This document shows positions 17,213 to 25,771 of a DNA stretch of 64,000 bases, one piece after another. The DNA lies in the NCBI RefSeq assembly GCF_022810405.1, contig NZ_JALGQE010000009.1:62001-126000 (forward strand). Reading direction: 5' to 3'. Below the pieces are notes generated by a model. That model had not been told where the DNA came from. It saw nothing but the letters and a program-made list of their open reading frames with translations, and searched no databases. Every line of letters starts with the position of its first letter. Within the stretch, counting starts at the first letter, position 1. This stretch comes from Rhodococcus sp. ARC_M5. Lineage in GTDB: Bacteria > Actinomycetota > Actinomycetes > Mycobacteriales > Mycobacteriaceae. The position numbers were made by a program, and so were the translations under genes.

Positions 17213-18174
17213 CGAACCGTCGCGCGCTTGAAGCCGGTGACGGCGAACTGCGGAAGCGCGACGCGCGCTCGGGTCCACTGCGGCACCGTCGCACGCTGGG
17301 AGAGCACGCGGTAGCCCTGCGACTCGACCTCGGTGAGTATGCGGCCGTACAGGATCGACGCGGTGCGCATCGACGGTCGCACGCGCGGATCCAGCATCTC
17401 GATACCCGCGTCGGACGTCCGATAGATCGAGCGGGTGACGGCGATCAGGTGCGCGAGCGCTCTGGTGACCCTGGCGTCGACATTCCCGGTGGTGCGGCAC
17501 CACCGCAGGAGTTCTTCGTCGACGCCGAACGCCGCCAGTTCATCGGTGGGTAGGTAGATGCGGTCGCGATCGAGGTCCTCGCCCATGTCGCGGATGAAGT
17601 TGGTCAGCTGGAATGCCTCGCCCAACGCTGCGGCGGGGGGCTCGGCCTCCGCCCGCTCGACGACGGTTCCCAGGATCGGCAACATCTGCAGCCCGATGAC
17701 CGCAGCGGAGCCGTACATGTATTCGCGCAACTGCTCCATCGTGCGGTAACGCGAGACGAACATCGGACTACCCGGAATGTCCATGCGCATCGAGTGCATG
17801 AACGCGAAGAAGTAGTCGTGTGGAATGTCGTAGCGCTTCACGGTGTCGCATAGTGCGCTCAATACCTGATCGGACACGCTGTCGGACAACGGCTTTCCGG
17901 CCAAGGCGTCGCGCACCCGGGATTCGATCACGTCGAGTTCGACGATGCGACGGGCATTGAGTTCGTCGGAGCCGACGGCGATGTCGGTGCCCTCGAGGTC
18001 GACGATGTCGTCGACCATCCTGGCGAACCCGTAGAGCGCGTGGACACCCGCGCGCTTGTCGGTAGGGAGCAGCCGAGTGGCGAGGAAGTACGTCTTGCCG
18101 TGTTGGGCGTTGAGTTCGCGACAGACTCGATACGCCTCGTGCAGCGTCGGATCTATGCCGTCCAGTTCTCTCAT
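17209..18174 (-). CDS. crtB: Phytoene synthase CrtB
   Basis: A 321-residue squalene/phytoene synthase that joins two geranylgeranyl diphosphates head to head into phytoene. The first Asp-rich motif DDIVD is at residues 55-59, and the second is in DMGEDLDRDRIYLP (about 195-208); both bind diphosphate through Mg2+. The ATG start is served by GAGGG, which lies across the stop codon of mptA 10 bp upstream, so the gene is probably translated together with mptA. It converges with the winged-helix gene, overlapping it by 4 bp. Squalene synthase is less likely given crtI and crtE next to it. Confidence 0.92.
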   Translation of the reverse strand: MRELDGIDPTLHEAYRVCRELNAQHGKTYFLATRLLPTDKRAGVHALYGFARMVDDIVDLEGTDIAVGSDELNARRIVELDVIESRVRDALAGKPLSDSVSDQVLSALCDTVKRYDIPHDYFFAFMHSMRMDIPGSPMFVSRYRTMEQLREYMYGSAAVIGLQMLPILGTVVERAEAEPPAAALGEAFQLTNFIRDMGEDLDRDRIYLPTDELAAFGVDEELLRWCRTTGNVDARVTRALAHLIAVTRSIYRTSDAGIEMLDPRVRPSMRTASILYGRILTEVESQGYRVLSQRATVPQWTRARVALPQFAVTGFKRATVR

Positions 18175-18184
18175 CAGCGGGCCC

Positions 18185-19828
18185 TCATGACGTGGATTCG
18201 TCTCCGGTCGGTTCCGTAGCGGGTGTCTTGGGAGCGTTCGGCACGGCTCGGTGTTCCCTGGACCGGTCCGATCGTAAACGCAGCGGATCCACCCGCGTCA
18301 GGGCAAGTGCGGCCACGACTGCCGCGAAGACCGCCAGCGCGACGTGTCCGAATGTGTAGAGGCCGATCGAACCGTCGGGTTGAAAGACGAGCATGAGCCA
18401 CGTCGACAGACCCGTCAGGATCATCAGGGTCGTGCGCGAGAGCGCAAATCCGGCAGCGATCGCGAGCGGCCACGAGTAGTACCAGGGCAGGGCCGCGGGG
18501 GAGAGGACGACGGTGGCGACCAGAGCGATGAGGATGCCCTTGACGGCATCGCGTTCGGACCTGCGGCCCAACCACCAGGCCGCGGCGAGAATGACCACCA
18601 GCGCGATGGCGCACAGCAGGCGGGTGACATCGAGAACCGGTCCGAGGCGCAGGTCGAGGAACCACGATGTGCTCACGGTCACCAGGTGCGCCAGAATCGT
18701 AGGAAGCGAGAGCCAGTTGATGATCTTGGCCGAACCGGAAAGCGCGGTCAGCCAACCGATTCCTACCCCGGCGATGACCGATGCGACAGCGAACACAGCG
18801 ACGAAGACGGCGGCTCCGATTCCCGCGGTCTTGGTGAACGCCAGGATCGGCGACATCGGTGTTCGGTTCTCCGCCCGCGCCTTCTCGCGCAGATGGAGCA
18901 TCCAGATCCACACCAGGAAGGGCAGAGCCAGGCCTGCGGTGGCCTTGATCGCAACCGCGATCGCCACCAGTGCGATGCCGCCTACGTGGTGACGTTCGAG
19001 GGTCAGCACGATGCCCGCAGTCATCAGACCCACCATGAGCAACTCGTTGTGCACGCCGCCGATCAGGTGAATCAACACCAGGGGGTTGAGGACGGCGAGC
19101 CAGACCGCGGTGGTTGCGCGACCGCCGAGGTGCTTCGCGAGCCGTGGGACCGCCCACATCATCAGCGCCAGACCGGGCAGCATGGTCAGGCGCAGCAACA
19201 TCGTTCCGGCAATGACGTTGTCGTCGGTCAGGCTGGTGATGCCGCGAGCGAGCAACAGGAACAGCGGTCCGTACGGCGCTGTCGTGGTGGTCCACACGTT
19301 ACTGACGTTGTCGAGCAGAACCCCCGGATTGGCAACGGGCCCAACGGCGTACGGATCGAATCCGTCTCGGAGCAGCGCGCCCTGCGCCAGGTAGGAGTAG
19401 GCATCGCGGCTGAACATCGGCACCGACAGCAGCAGCGGCGCGGTCCATGCCGGAACGATCCAGCGCAGTTCTCCGACGGTGGTGCGACCGTGCAGAGTCG
19501 CTCGCCCCAACCGGACCCATGCGGTGATCATGAGCAGTACGCCGACCCAGACGATGATGGTCGAGAGCACGAACCCGTGACCGAATCGCAGCCACGACAG
19601 GTGCATGTCCTCGAGGAGTGGATCGCGTCGGCGCACGCTGCCCGCACCGAAACCGCCGAACACGATGCAGACGGCCCCGACGACACCGAGGATTGCCGCT
19701 TTGCCTTCGGGGCTGCGCAGGAAGTTTCCTGTTGCGGTCAGTCTCGACTGTCTCCGCGGAGGCGAGGATGCACTGCCGCCGTCCGACGATCGATCCTCGG
19801 AGGTGGAGTGCGACGAGATCGAAGACAT
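18185..19828 (-). CDS. mptA: Alpha-1,6-mannopyranosyltransferase MptA
   Basis: A 547-residue polytopic GT-C mannosyltransferase with about twelve membrane segments, acting on the outer side of the membrane. It extends the alpha-1,6-mannan core of lipomannan and lipoarabinomannan from polyprenyl-phosphomannose. After a Ser-rich cytosolic tail (1-30) and the first segment come FSRDAYSYLAQGALLRDG and the Tyr/Pro-rich loop TTTAPYGPLF, typical of this family. Sequence and length match Rv2174. GAGGAGGAGC precedes the ATG. A strong terminator separates it from crtI upstream, so it needs its own promoter. It is co-transcribed with crtB, an unusual pairing. Confidence 0.9.
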   Translation of the reverse strand: MSSISSHSTSEDRSSDGGSASSPPRRQSRLTATGNFLRSPEGKAAILGVVGAVCIVFGGFGAGSVRRRDPLLEDMHLSWLRFGHGFVLSTIIVWVGVLLMITAWVRLGRATLHGRTTVGELRWIVPAWTAPLLLSVPMFSRDAYSYLAQGALLRDGFDPYAVGPVANPGVLLDNVSNVWTTTTAPYGPLFLLLARGITSLTDDNVIAGTMLLRLTMLPGLALMMWAVPRLAKHLGGRATTAVWLAVLNPLVLIHLIGGVHNELLMVGLMTAGIVLTLERHHVGGIALVAIAVAIKATAGLALPFLVWIWMLHLREKARAENRTPMSPILAFTKTAGIGAAVFVAVFAVASVIAGVGIGWLTALSGSAKIINWLSLPTILAHLVTVSTSWFLDLRLGPVLDVTRLLCAIALVVILAAAWWLGRRSERDAVKGILIALVATVVLSPAALPWYYSWPLAIAAGFALSRTTLMILTGLSTWLMLVFQPDGSIGLYTFGHVALAVFAAVVAALALTRVDPLRLRSDRSREHRAVPNAPKTPATEPTGDESTS

Positions 19829-19924
19829 TGCCGCCTGCTCCTCCTCTGCAACGAGTTGTGGTTCGAGATGTACGCGCCGGCCGATGCGTTCTCGCCGGTC
19901 ACCGAACGATCATGGTCGCAGCAA

Positions 19925-19953
19925 TGAGCGCGACCGGCAAACGGTCGCGCTCA
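19925..19953 (-). terminator. Terminator-like hairpin after crtI
   Basis: A perfect 12-bp inverted repeat (19925-19936 with 19942-19953) has the loop GCAAA. It lies 34 bp past the crtI stop in the 158-bp gap before mptA. No clear U-tract follows on the minus strand. Most of the gap otherwise shows nothing recognisable. Confidence 0.6.
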
Positions 19954-19986
19954 GCTTAGTTGGTCGACGCAGTGAATCGAGCGAAC

Positions 19987-21570
19987 CTACCGCCCGCGGC
20001 GTCCCGTAACCCGCTCGGCGGCGAGTTTTCCCGACACCAGAACCGTGGGAACGCCCACACCCGGCGTCGTGCCCGAGCCGGCGAGAACCACGTTGTCGAG
20101 CCCGGCGACCATGTTCTTGCGTCGGAACGGCCCGGTCTGCCGAAACACGTGCGCCGACGAGAACGGCGAACCCGAGAGCATGCCCTTCTGCGCCCATGTC
20201 TCGGGAGTGTCGATGTGGTCGAGCGTGAAACCGTCGAGGAGGCCCTTGTACCCCCGGCCTTCCATGGTCGTCAGGATCTCGCGGAGGTACGGCTGCGCCA
20301 ACTCGCCCCATTTCAGCGGCGCGCTGTCGAGGTTGGGGCACGGTGCGAGGATCGACACCGGCTCGCAGCGGACACCGTCGCGCTCCACCTCGAGATTCGG
20401 ATCGCTCACCGACGGCCGGGTGACGAGCAGGGACGGATCGGCCATCAAGGATCCCTTGCCCGATCGTGCGGTGATCCGACGGAAGGTCTCGGCCCATTCG
20501 TCGCCGAAGTCGATGGTGTGGTGCGCGCGGGCGGGCCAGGTGGCCGTCTGCTCGACGGGGACGGTTCCGTGCGCGACGACCGCCGACGGCGATACCACGC
20601 CGTACCCGTTCCGTCGGCCCTTCTTCGACACCGAGGCCCGATCCAGGAGCCGATCGACCACGGGCAGGTCGGCGGTGAGGACGAGTGCGTCGCAGGCGAT
20701 TCGCTTGCCTGCAGCGGTCACCACCGAGTCGGCCCGGCCCCGGTCGACGGTGATGTCGACGATCTCGGTACCGAGTTCGAGCGTTCCGCCCGCGGTGACG
20801 AACGCGTCGGCCATGGCCCGTGCGATGGCCGCCATGCCGCCTTCGGGAAAGAACACCCCGAGTGAGGTGTCCATGTGCGCGATGGCCCCGTAGACCGCCA
20901 GAGCTTTCTGCGGTGCCATGCCAGCATAGAGCGCCTGGAAAGTGAACACGCGTCGTAGACGGGTGTCCTTCAGAAACTTGTCGACTCGTGGGCCGAGGCG
21001 GCCGAAGCCGCCCAGCTTCGTCAGCGTCGCCGTGTCGGAGATCGCGGCTTTCGATCCCACGAGATCGAGCGGCGAATCGAAGTTCGAGTCGATGAACCGG
21101 TCGAACTCGGCGTCGAAGATATCGGCGAGCCAACGCCGCAGATCGCGGTACCCCTGCGCCTCGGCGGGCCCGCAGGTGCGTTCGACCTCGGCTGCCATCG
21201 CCTCGGGATCGGCGTAGACGTCGATCGACGTGCCGTCGGCGTACCGCGTGTGGTACGACGGCGACAGTGGAGACAGCCGAATCGGCGGAGTCGTCGACTC
21301 GAAGTCGGCCCCGACGGCAGCCAAAGCCTCGAGCACCAGATTCGGCATCGTCAACACGCTCGCGCCGTTGTCGATGTCGTACAGGTGCGATCCGTCGCTG
21401 TCCGATACCGGGTATACCCCGACGCGGCCGCCCACGGTCTCGTCCCGCTCGACGATGGTGACTTTCTTTCCTGCGCCCAGCAGATGCAGGCCGGCTGCCA
21501 GGCCGGCCAATCCGGAGCCCACCACGACGACGATGTCGGTGGGGCCTGAGACCGTGCGAATGGATGACAT
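19987..21570 (-). CDS. crtI: Phytoene desaturase CrtI
   Basis: A 527-residue FAD-dependent desaturase converting phytoene to lycopene. The dinucleotide-binding fold opens with VVVGSGLAGLAAGLHLLGAG (about residues 15-34), followed by ERDETVGGRVGVYP. The C-terminal FAD block is near DNVVLAGSGTTPGVGVPTVL. Length is as in other bacterial CrtI. It starts 11 bp after crtE, with GAGAG 8 nt before the ATG, so crtE and crtI form an operon. The number of desaturation steps cannot be read from sequence. Confidence 0.9.
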   Translation of the reverse strand: MSSIRTVSGPTDIVVVVGSGLAGLAAGLHLLGAGKKVTIVERDETVGGRVGVYPVSDSDGSHLYDIDNGASVLTMPNLVLEALAAVGADFESTTPPIRLSPLSPSYHTRYADGTSIDVYADPEAMAAEVERTCGPAEAQGYRDLRRWLADIFDAEFDRFIDSNFDSPLDLVGSKAAISDTATLTKLGGFGRLGPRVDKFLKDTRLRRVFTFQALYAGMAPQKALAVYGAIAHMDTSLGVFFPEGGMAAIARAMADAFVTAGGTLELGTEIVDITVDRGRADSVVTAAGKRIACDALVLTADLPVVDRLLDRASVSKKGRRNGYGVVSPSAVVAHGTVPVEQTATWPARAHHTIDFGDEWAETFRRITARSGKGSLMADPSLLVTRPSVSDPNLEVERDGVRCEPVSILAPCPNLDSAPLKWGELAQPYLREILTTMEGRGYKGLLDGFTLDHIDTPETWAQKGMLSGSPFSSAHVFRQTGPFRRKNMVAGLDNVVLAGSGTTPGVGVPTVLVSGKLAAERVTGRRGR

Positions 21571-21581
21571 GGCGCTCTCTT

Positions 21582-22751
21582 TCAGTACTGCCGCTGGATC
21601 GCGGCGGTTGCCATGGCGCGCAGATGCGCGGCCGCTACCGGTTCGATCGAACTGTTGTCGAGGGCCGCGACGGCCCGGGTGCCGAGCTCGTCTATCTGCT
21701 TCTCGACCGCCTCCACGGCGCCGAGTTCGACGAGAATCGAACGAATGTCGGCGACTTCGTCCGAGTCGAGTTCGGTACCGAGGCTGGCTCTGATCGTGGC
21801 CGCACGGTCGGGCCGAGTCTCGTCGGCCTTCTGCAGCGCCAGCGCGATGAGCACGGTGCGCTTGCCCTCGGTGATGTCGTCGCCGGACGGTTTACCGGTC
21901 ACCTCGGGATCGCCGAACACCCCGAGCAGGTCGTCGCGTAGCTGGAACGCGATACCGACATCTGCACCGAAGCTGCGGTAGGCAGCGATGAGGTTCTCGT
22001 CGGCGTCCGCGAGAGCTGCCCCGAGGTGCAGTGGTCGCTCCACGGTGTACGCGGCCGTCTTGTAGCGGTTGACGCGCATCGCCGCTGCCACACTCTCGTC
22101 GGTGCCTGCTTCGGCCTCGATATCGAGAAGCTGGCCGCCGAGCACCTCTGTGCGCATCGCCGACCACACCGGCTGAACTCGCCGAGCCGCGTCCGCGTCG
22201 ACGCCCGACTCGCGCAGCAGATCGTCGGCCCAGCACAGGGCCAGATCGCCGACCAGTATCGCGGCCGATTCACCGAAGTGGTCCGAGGAGCCGGACCAGC
22301 CGGCATCGCGGTGTCGCCGAGCGAAATCGACATGCACGGTCGGGAACCCGCGACGAGTGCTGGACGAGTCGATGATGTCGTCGTGGATCAGGGCGCAGGC
22401 CTGGATCAGTTCGAGGGCCGAACATGCCCGCAGTACCGCGTCCGCGCGTGGACCGGTGCTGTCGCCGCCGGCACCGAGCCACGCGGTCCACGCGAATGCA
22501 GGCCGCATGCGTTTTCCGCCGCGCAGCACGAACGCCTCGAGATCGGCCACCGCAGCGGGGTAACCACCGCCGACAGCGTCGACGACGGGTCGGCGAGTGG
22601 CGAAGAACTCGGCGAGCGTCGCGTCGACGGCCGTGCGCAGTCCTTTCGGATCCGTCGCGGCGGCGGGGGTGTCGACGATGGGCGAGGACAAGTCTCCGGA
22701 CAGGACGATCCTCCAAGGGTTGCTGTGGGTTACGTCGGTATCGATCCCCAC
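21582..22751 (-). CDS. crtE: Geranylgeranyl diphosphate synthase (CrtE/IdsA type)
   Basis: A trans-prenyl diphosphate synthase of up to 389 residues that builds GGPP from IPP and shorter allylic diphosphates. The first Asp-rich motif HDDIIDSS is at about residues 123-130 and the second in FQLRDDLLGVFGD. GGKRMRP marks the IPP site. The start is uncertain: GTG 22751 is used, and TTG 22691 would give 369 residues; the DNA before either lacks a clean Shine-Dalgarno. It fills the place of idsA2 (Rv2173) in mycobacteria and is followed by crtI. GGPP would feed crtB here and possibly other isoprenoids. Confidence 0.88.
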   Translation of the reverse strand: MGIDTDVTHSNPWRIVLSGDLSSPIVDTPAAATDPKGLRTAVDATLAEFFATRRPVVDAVGGGYPAAVADLEAFVLRGGKRMRPAFAWTAWLGAGGDSTGPRADAVLRACSALELIQACALIHDDIIDSSSTRRGFPTVHVDFARRHRDAGWSGSSDHFGESAAILVGDLALCWADDLLRESGVDADAARRVQPVWSAMRTEVLGGQLLDIEAEAGTDESVAAAMRVNRYKTAAYTVERPLHLGAALADADENLIAAYRSFGADVGIAFQLRDDLLGVFGDPEVTGKPSGDDITEGKRTVLIALALQKADETRPDRAATIRASLGTELDSDEVADIRSILVELGAVEAVEKQIDELGTRAVAALDNSSIEPVAAAHLRAMATAAIQRQY

Positions 22752-22835
22752 AGTAATGGGCCTCGAAACCCGGCACCGATGTCCGGCGTGAGATCGACGT
22801 CGGGGAGGCCCGACGGGGCTCCGGCGGCGGCCACC

Positions 22836-22847
22836 TATGATCTTCGG
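22836..22847 (+). promoter_or_regulatory. Probable leaderless promoter of metF
   Basis: TATGAT (22836-22841), a near-perfect -10, is followed by 6 nt and GTG 22848 without a ribosome binding site. This start is preferred over a later GTG at 22890 for that reason. Confidence 0.6.
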
Positions 22848-23816
22848 GTGAGCGAAGAATCCGTCAGGGGGCGGTCGAGTCGAGGATTCGTGACGAGAAC
22901 GCCGTCCATCGTCGATCGACTGCGAACGGAACCCGACGCCAGGATCCCGTTCTCGGTGGAGTTCTCGCCGCCGCGCGATGCCGACGCCGAGGCCAGATTG
23001 TGGCGAGCGGTTCGCGAGTTCGAACAACTCCAGCCCGCATTCGTGTCGATGACCTATGGCGCAGGTGGTTCCACTCGCGATCGGACGGTGCGAGTCACCG
23101 GTCAGATAGCCGAGGAGACCACTCTGCTTCCTGTGGCGCATCTCACCGCGGTGTCGCACAGTATCGACGAGCTGCGGTCGATGGTCGGGTCCTACGCGGA
23201 CCGTGGCATCACCAACATCCTCGTCCTGCGCGGAGACCCGCCGGGAGACCCGCTCGGCGACTGGGAGAAGCATCCCGACGGAGTCGAGTACGCGGAGGAA
23301 CTCGTCCGGATGGTGCGCGATCTCGGCGACTTCCACGTCGGGGTCGCGTCGTTCCCCGAAGGACACCACCGCGCCGACGACCTGGAGCAGGACACCCGGT
23401 GCCTGGTCGGCAAGCTACGGGCGGGTGCGGAGTACTCCATCACACAGATGTTCTTCGATGTGGACGACTATCTGCGACTGCGCGACCGAGTGTGCGCGTA
23501 CGACGCCGAGCAGGGTGCCAAGCCGATCATTCCCGAGATCATGCCCATCACCTCGCTTCGGTCGGTTCGCCGGATGCTCGAGCTCTCGGGGACGACGCTG
23601 CCGACGTACCTGGACGAGAAGTTCACCCGCGCTGCCGGATCCGGTCCGGAGGAGGACCGTGCCGCCGTTCGTGAGGTGGGTATCGAACTGGCCACGAACA
23701 TCGGTGAGCGCCTGATCGCCGAGGGTGCGCCCGGACTGCACTTCATCACGCTGAACTTCGCACGCGCGACGCGTGAGGTGTTGAGCAACCTGGGGCTCGC
23801 GGCCGCACGAGTCTGA
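22848..23816 (+). CDS. metF: 5,10-methylenetetrahydrofolate reductase
   Basis: A 322-residue flavoprotein-type reductase that supplies 5-methyltetrahydrofolate for methionine synthesis. FSVEFSPPRD (about residues 36-45), SMTYGAGGSTRD, NILVLRGDPPGD and the C-terminal GLHFITLNFARATREVL are the family blocks that shape the TIM barrel and cofactor site. Rv2172c of M. tuberculosis lies at the same place. The first 30 residues are poorly conserved and could be shortened by using GTG 22890. It converges with the glycosyltransferase gene, stops 6 bp apart. Confidence 0.9.
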   Translation: MSEESVRGRSSRGFVTRTPSIVDRLRTEPDARIPFSVEFSPPRDADAEARLWRAVREFEQLQPAFVSMTYGAGGSTRDRTVRVTGQIAEETTLLPVAHLTAVSHSIDELRSMVGSYADRGITNILVLRGDPPGDPLGDWEKHPDGVEYAEELVRMVRDLGDFHVGVASFPEGHHRADDLEQDTRCLVGKLRAGAEYSITQMFFDVDDYLRLRDRVCAYDAEQGAKPIIPEIMPITSLRSVRRMLELSGTTLPTYLDEKFTRAAGSGPEEDRAAVREVGIELATNIGERLIAEGAPGLHFITLNFARATREVLSNLGLAAARV

Positions 23817-23822
23817 GACGGG

Positions 23823-24992
23823 TCAGGGTTGCCGTGCGGGCATCGGACGCGACTTCCACGTGAGGGAGCCGCGACGCCTGCGCACGTGGGACTCCGCGAC
23901 GAGTCCGACGAACGCCAGGATCGAGACCGGATGCACCGCAGCGTCGAGTGCGTCGCGGACCCCGAATCGCGATCCCACCTCGCGACGCCGCGCGGCCATC
24001 CGAGACACAGCGCCCGCGAGGTAGCCGGCCGAACCGAGTCGACGCGTCGAACCCGAGGCCGTGATCGCCGCGATCGGCGGCAGCACGTACACGACGGACA
24101 GCGCCAGAGCCGCCGCAGTCGAACCCACCGGTCCACCGAACTCGTTCCACAACCACCTGCTGTAGCCGGACCGCAACTCCGCACCCGAGCGATACATCCG
24201 ACACCGCACGAATTCCGCGCCCGACGCCACGGCCGTCGAGAATCCTCGCCGCCGGAGAGCACGTGCCAGGTCCAGGTCCTCGGTTGCGCTGGCCGCGACG
24301 CAACCGTGGCCTCCGATGGAGCGATACGCGGCGGCGTCGAACGCCATGAACTGGCCGCAGGCGACCGCCATCGACGGGGCGAGCGTGGCGTTGCCCAGTA
24401 GCACGGGAAGTGTGGACATCCACGACCATGAGAGCAACGGCTGGACGAGTCGCTCGGCCGCACTCTCTGCGAGCTGCTCGGGCCATGGGCACAGCAGGGC
24501 AGCACCGCGCCGCCGTAGCAGCCTGGTGGAGGCGGCGACGGCCTCCGGCTCCAGTCGAACATCGGCGTCGACGAACACGATCATCGACGCCAGCGGGTGG
24601 TCCTCGGCAGCCAGTCGCGCGAGCTCGGCGCACGCTGCAGCCTTGCCGGTCCAGCCGTTCGGGGGAGCCGCCGTCGAGGTCACGATGCGAACCCGTGGAT
24701 CACCGTTCGCGGCCGCGCGAGCAGCGGATGCCGTTCCGTCGGTCGAGTCGTCGTCGAGGACGATGATCCGCAGATCGGTGCACGATCGCTGACGCCTGAG
24801 GTCGCCTATCAGCGCAGGCAGAGTCTCGACTTCGTTGCGGGCGGGAATGCAGACGACGACGCGTTCGGTGACACGGTGATGCGGAGCGCGCAGACTCGGC
24901 ATCGACCACGAGTTGAGCAGCGACAGCGCAGCCGACGCCGTGGCGAGCACGGTTGCGGTCGCCGTGGTTCGCGCGAGCAGGCGTTCTTTCAC
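23823..24992 (-). CDS. GT2 glycosyltransferase, probable carotenoid glycosyltransferase (CruG/CruC-like)
   Basis: A 389-residue membrane-bound GT2 enzyme with an N-terminal hydrophobic segment (about residues 9-27). The GT-A domain has VVCIPARNEVETLPALI, LDDDSTDGT and VFVDADVRL (the DXD-like site), then ATEDLDLARALRRRGF and a QxxRW-like SRWLWNEF. Two or three C-terminal membrane segments follow. CruC and CruG are GT2 enzymes that glycosylate hydroxylated carotenoids. Here the gene is the last of an operon with crtO and cruF, so that role is likely though not proven. GTG 24992 overlaps the lppM stop in GTGA. The sugar is unknown. Confidence 0.75.
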   Translation of the reverse strand: MKERLLARTTATATVLATASAALSLLNSWSMPSLRAPHHRVTERVVVCIPARNEVETLPALIGDLRRQRSCTDLRIIVLDDDSTDGTASAARAAANGDPRVRIVTSTAAPPNGWTGKAAACAELARLAAEDHPLASMIVFVDADVRLEPEAVAASTRLLRRRGAALLCPWPEQLAESAAERLVQPLLSWSWMSTLPVLLGNATLAPSMAVACGQFMAFDAAAYRSIGGHGCVAASATEDLDLARALRRRGFSTAVASGAEFVRCRMYRSGAELRSGYSRWLWNEFGGPVGSTAAALALSVVYVLPPIAAITASGSTRRLGSAGYLAGAVSRMAARRREVGSRFGVRDALDAAVHPVSILAFVGLVAESHVRRRRGSLTWKSRPMPARQP

Positions 24993-25744
24993 ACAGACGT
25001 TCTGTCGGTCGAGTTCCCGGATTCGGTGCGCCGCGTTGCGCGGTTGCGGAGCGGCGGGTTGCGAGACACCCACGCCATGGCACCCACGATGGCTGCAACG
25101 CCGACGGTGACTCCGCCCACGATACCGGCCCAACCGGCGAAGCTCCGAGTGTTGGGGTCGGGGTAGTTGACCTCGGCACGCAGCGACGTGACCTCACCTG
25201 CCGGCAACTTCCACGAGATCGAATTGTCGCTCTCGCGGGTGCCGTTGGTGGTGCCGATTCGAGCAGGAAACGCAATGGTGAACTGCACGTCCGAACCCTG
25301 CACCGGCACTGAGGACAGATCGGCGTTGCCTGCCAGGGTGACTGTGTCACCGGAACGCTGCAGCGTCAGCTCGAACGATCCGGCCGCGTTCTGGAATATC
25401 GAGCCGAGCGTCTGCACATCGCCGAACGAGAGATCGTCGAACATGGCCTGTGATCCGACATACCCGTCCTGGTTGTACGGCTCGACGCGCACCTTGTCCT
25501 CGAGCGAGGAGGGAACCACCAGCTCCGGTCCGGTGTCGGAGTCCGACGTCGGCACGCCGGCCGCCACGATCTGACCTGCCACCCGGTCGTTCGCGGACAC
25601 ACCCATCGTGACCTGCACCCGCAGGCAACCGGCCAGCATCGGCGCGACGAGCAGCGCCAAGGCGACCACCGAGAGAACTCGGCGGCGGTGGGTTCGATGA
25701 GAGGTTCGCGATGTCGACTGCACAGCGACATCGTGCCAGGGCAT
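24989..25744 (-). CDS. lppM: Lipoprotein LppM
   Basis: A 251-residue lipoprotein. An Arg-rich N-terminus, a hydrophobic core and the lipobox LAGC (Cys at about residue 40) are followed by a soluble outer domain. A C-terminal membrane segment (about 214-233) precedes a basic tail. The domain matches mycobacterial LppM (Rv2171), which affects phagosome interaction in M. tuberculosis. It sits between cruF (27 bp upstream) and the carotenoid glycosyltransferase (4-bp overlap downstream), so it is co-expressed with pigment genes. A GTG at 25723 is an alternative start. Its role in a saprophyte is unknown. Confidence 0.82.
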   Translation of the reverse strand: MPWHDVAVQSTSRTSHRTHRRRVLSVVALALLVAPMLAGCLRVQVTMGVSANDRVAGQIVAAGVPTSDSDTGPELVVPSSLEDKVRVEPYNQDGYVGSQAMFDDLSFGDVQTLGSIFQNAAGSFELTLQRSGDTVTLAGNADLSSVPVQGSDVQFTIAFPARIGTTNGTRESDNSISWKLPAGEVTSLRAEVNYPDPNTRSFAGWAGIVGGVTVGVAAIVGAMAWVSRNPPLRNRATRRTESGNSTDRTSV

Positions 25745-25771
25745 CGAGCCGATGTCAGTCGGCAGGGGTTG

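Noticed and set aside
21582-23369. A 595-residue reading of crtE
   Set aside because: The extra N-terminus is antisense to metF and is not prenyltransferase-like; the domain begins near residue 40 of the shorter form.
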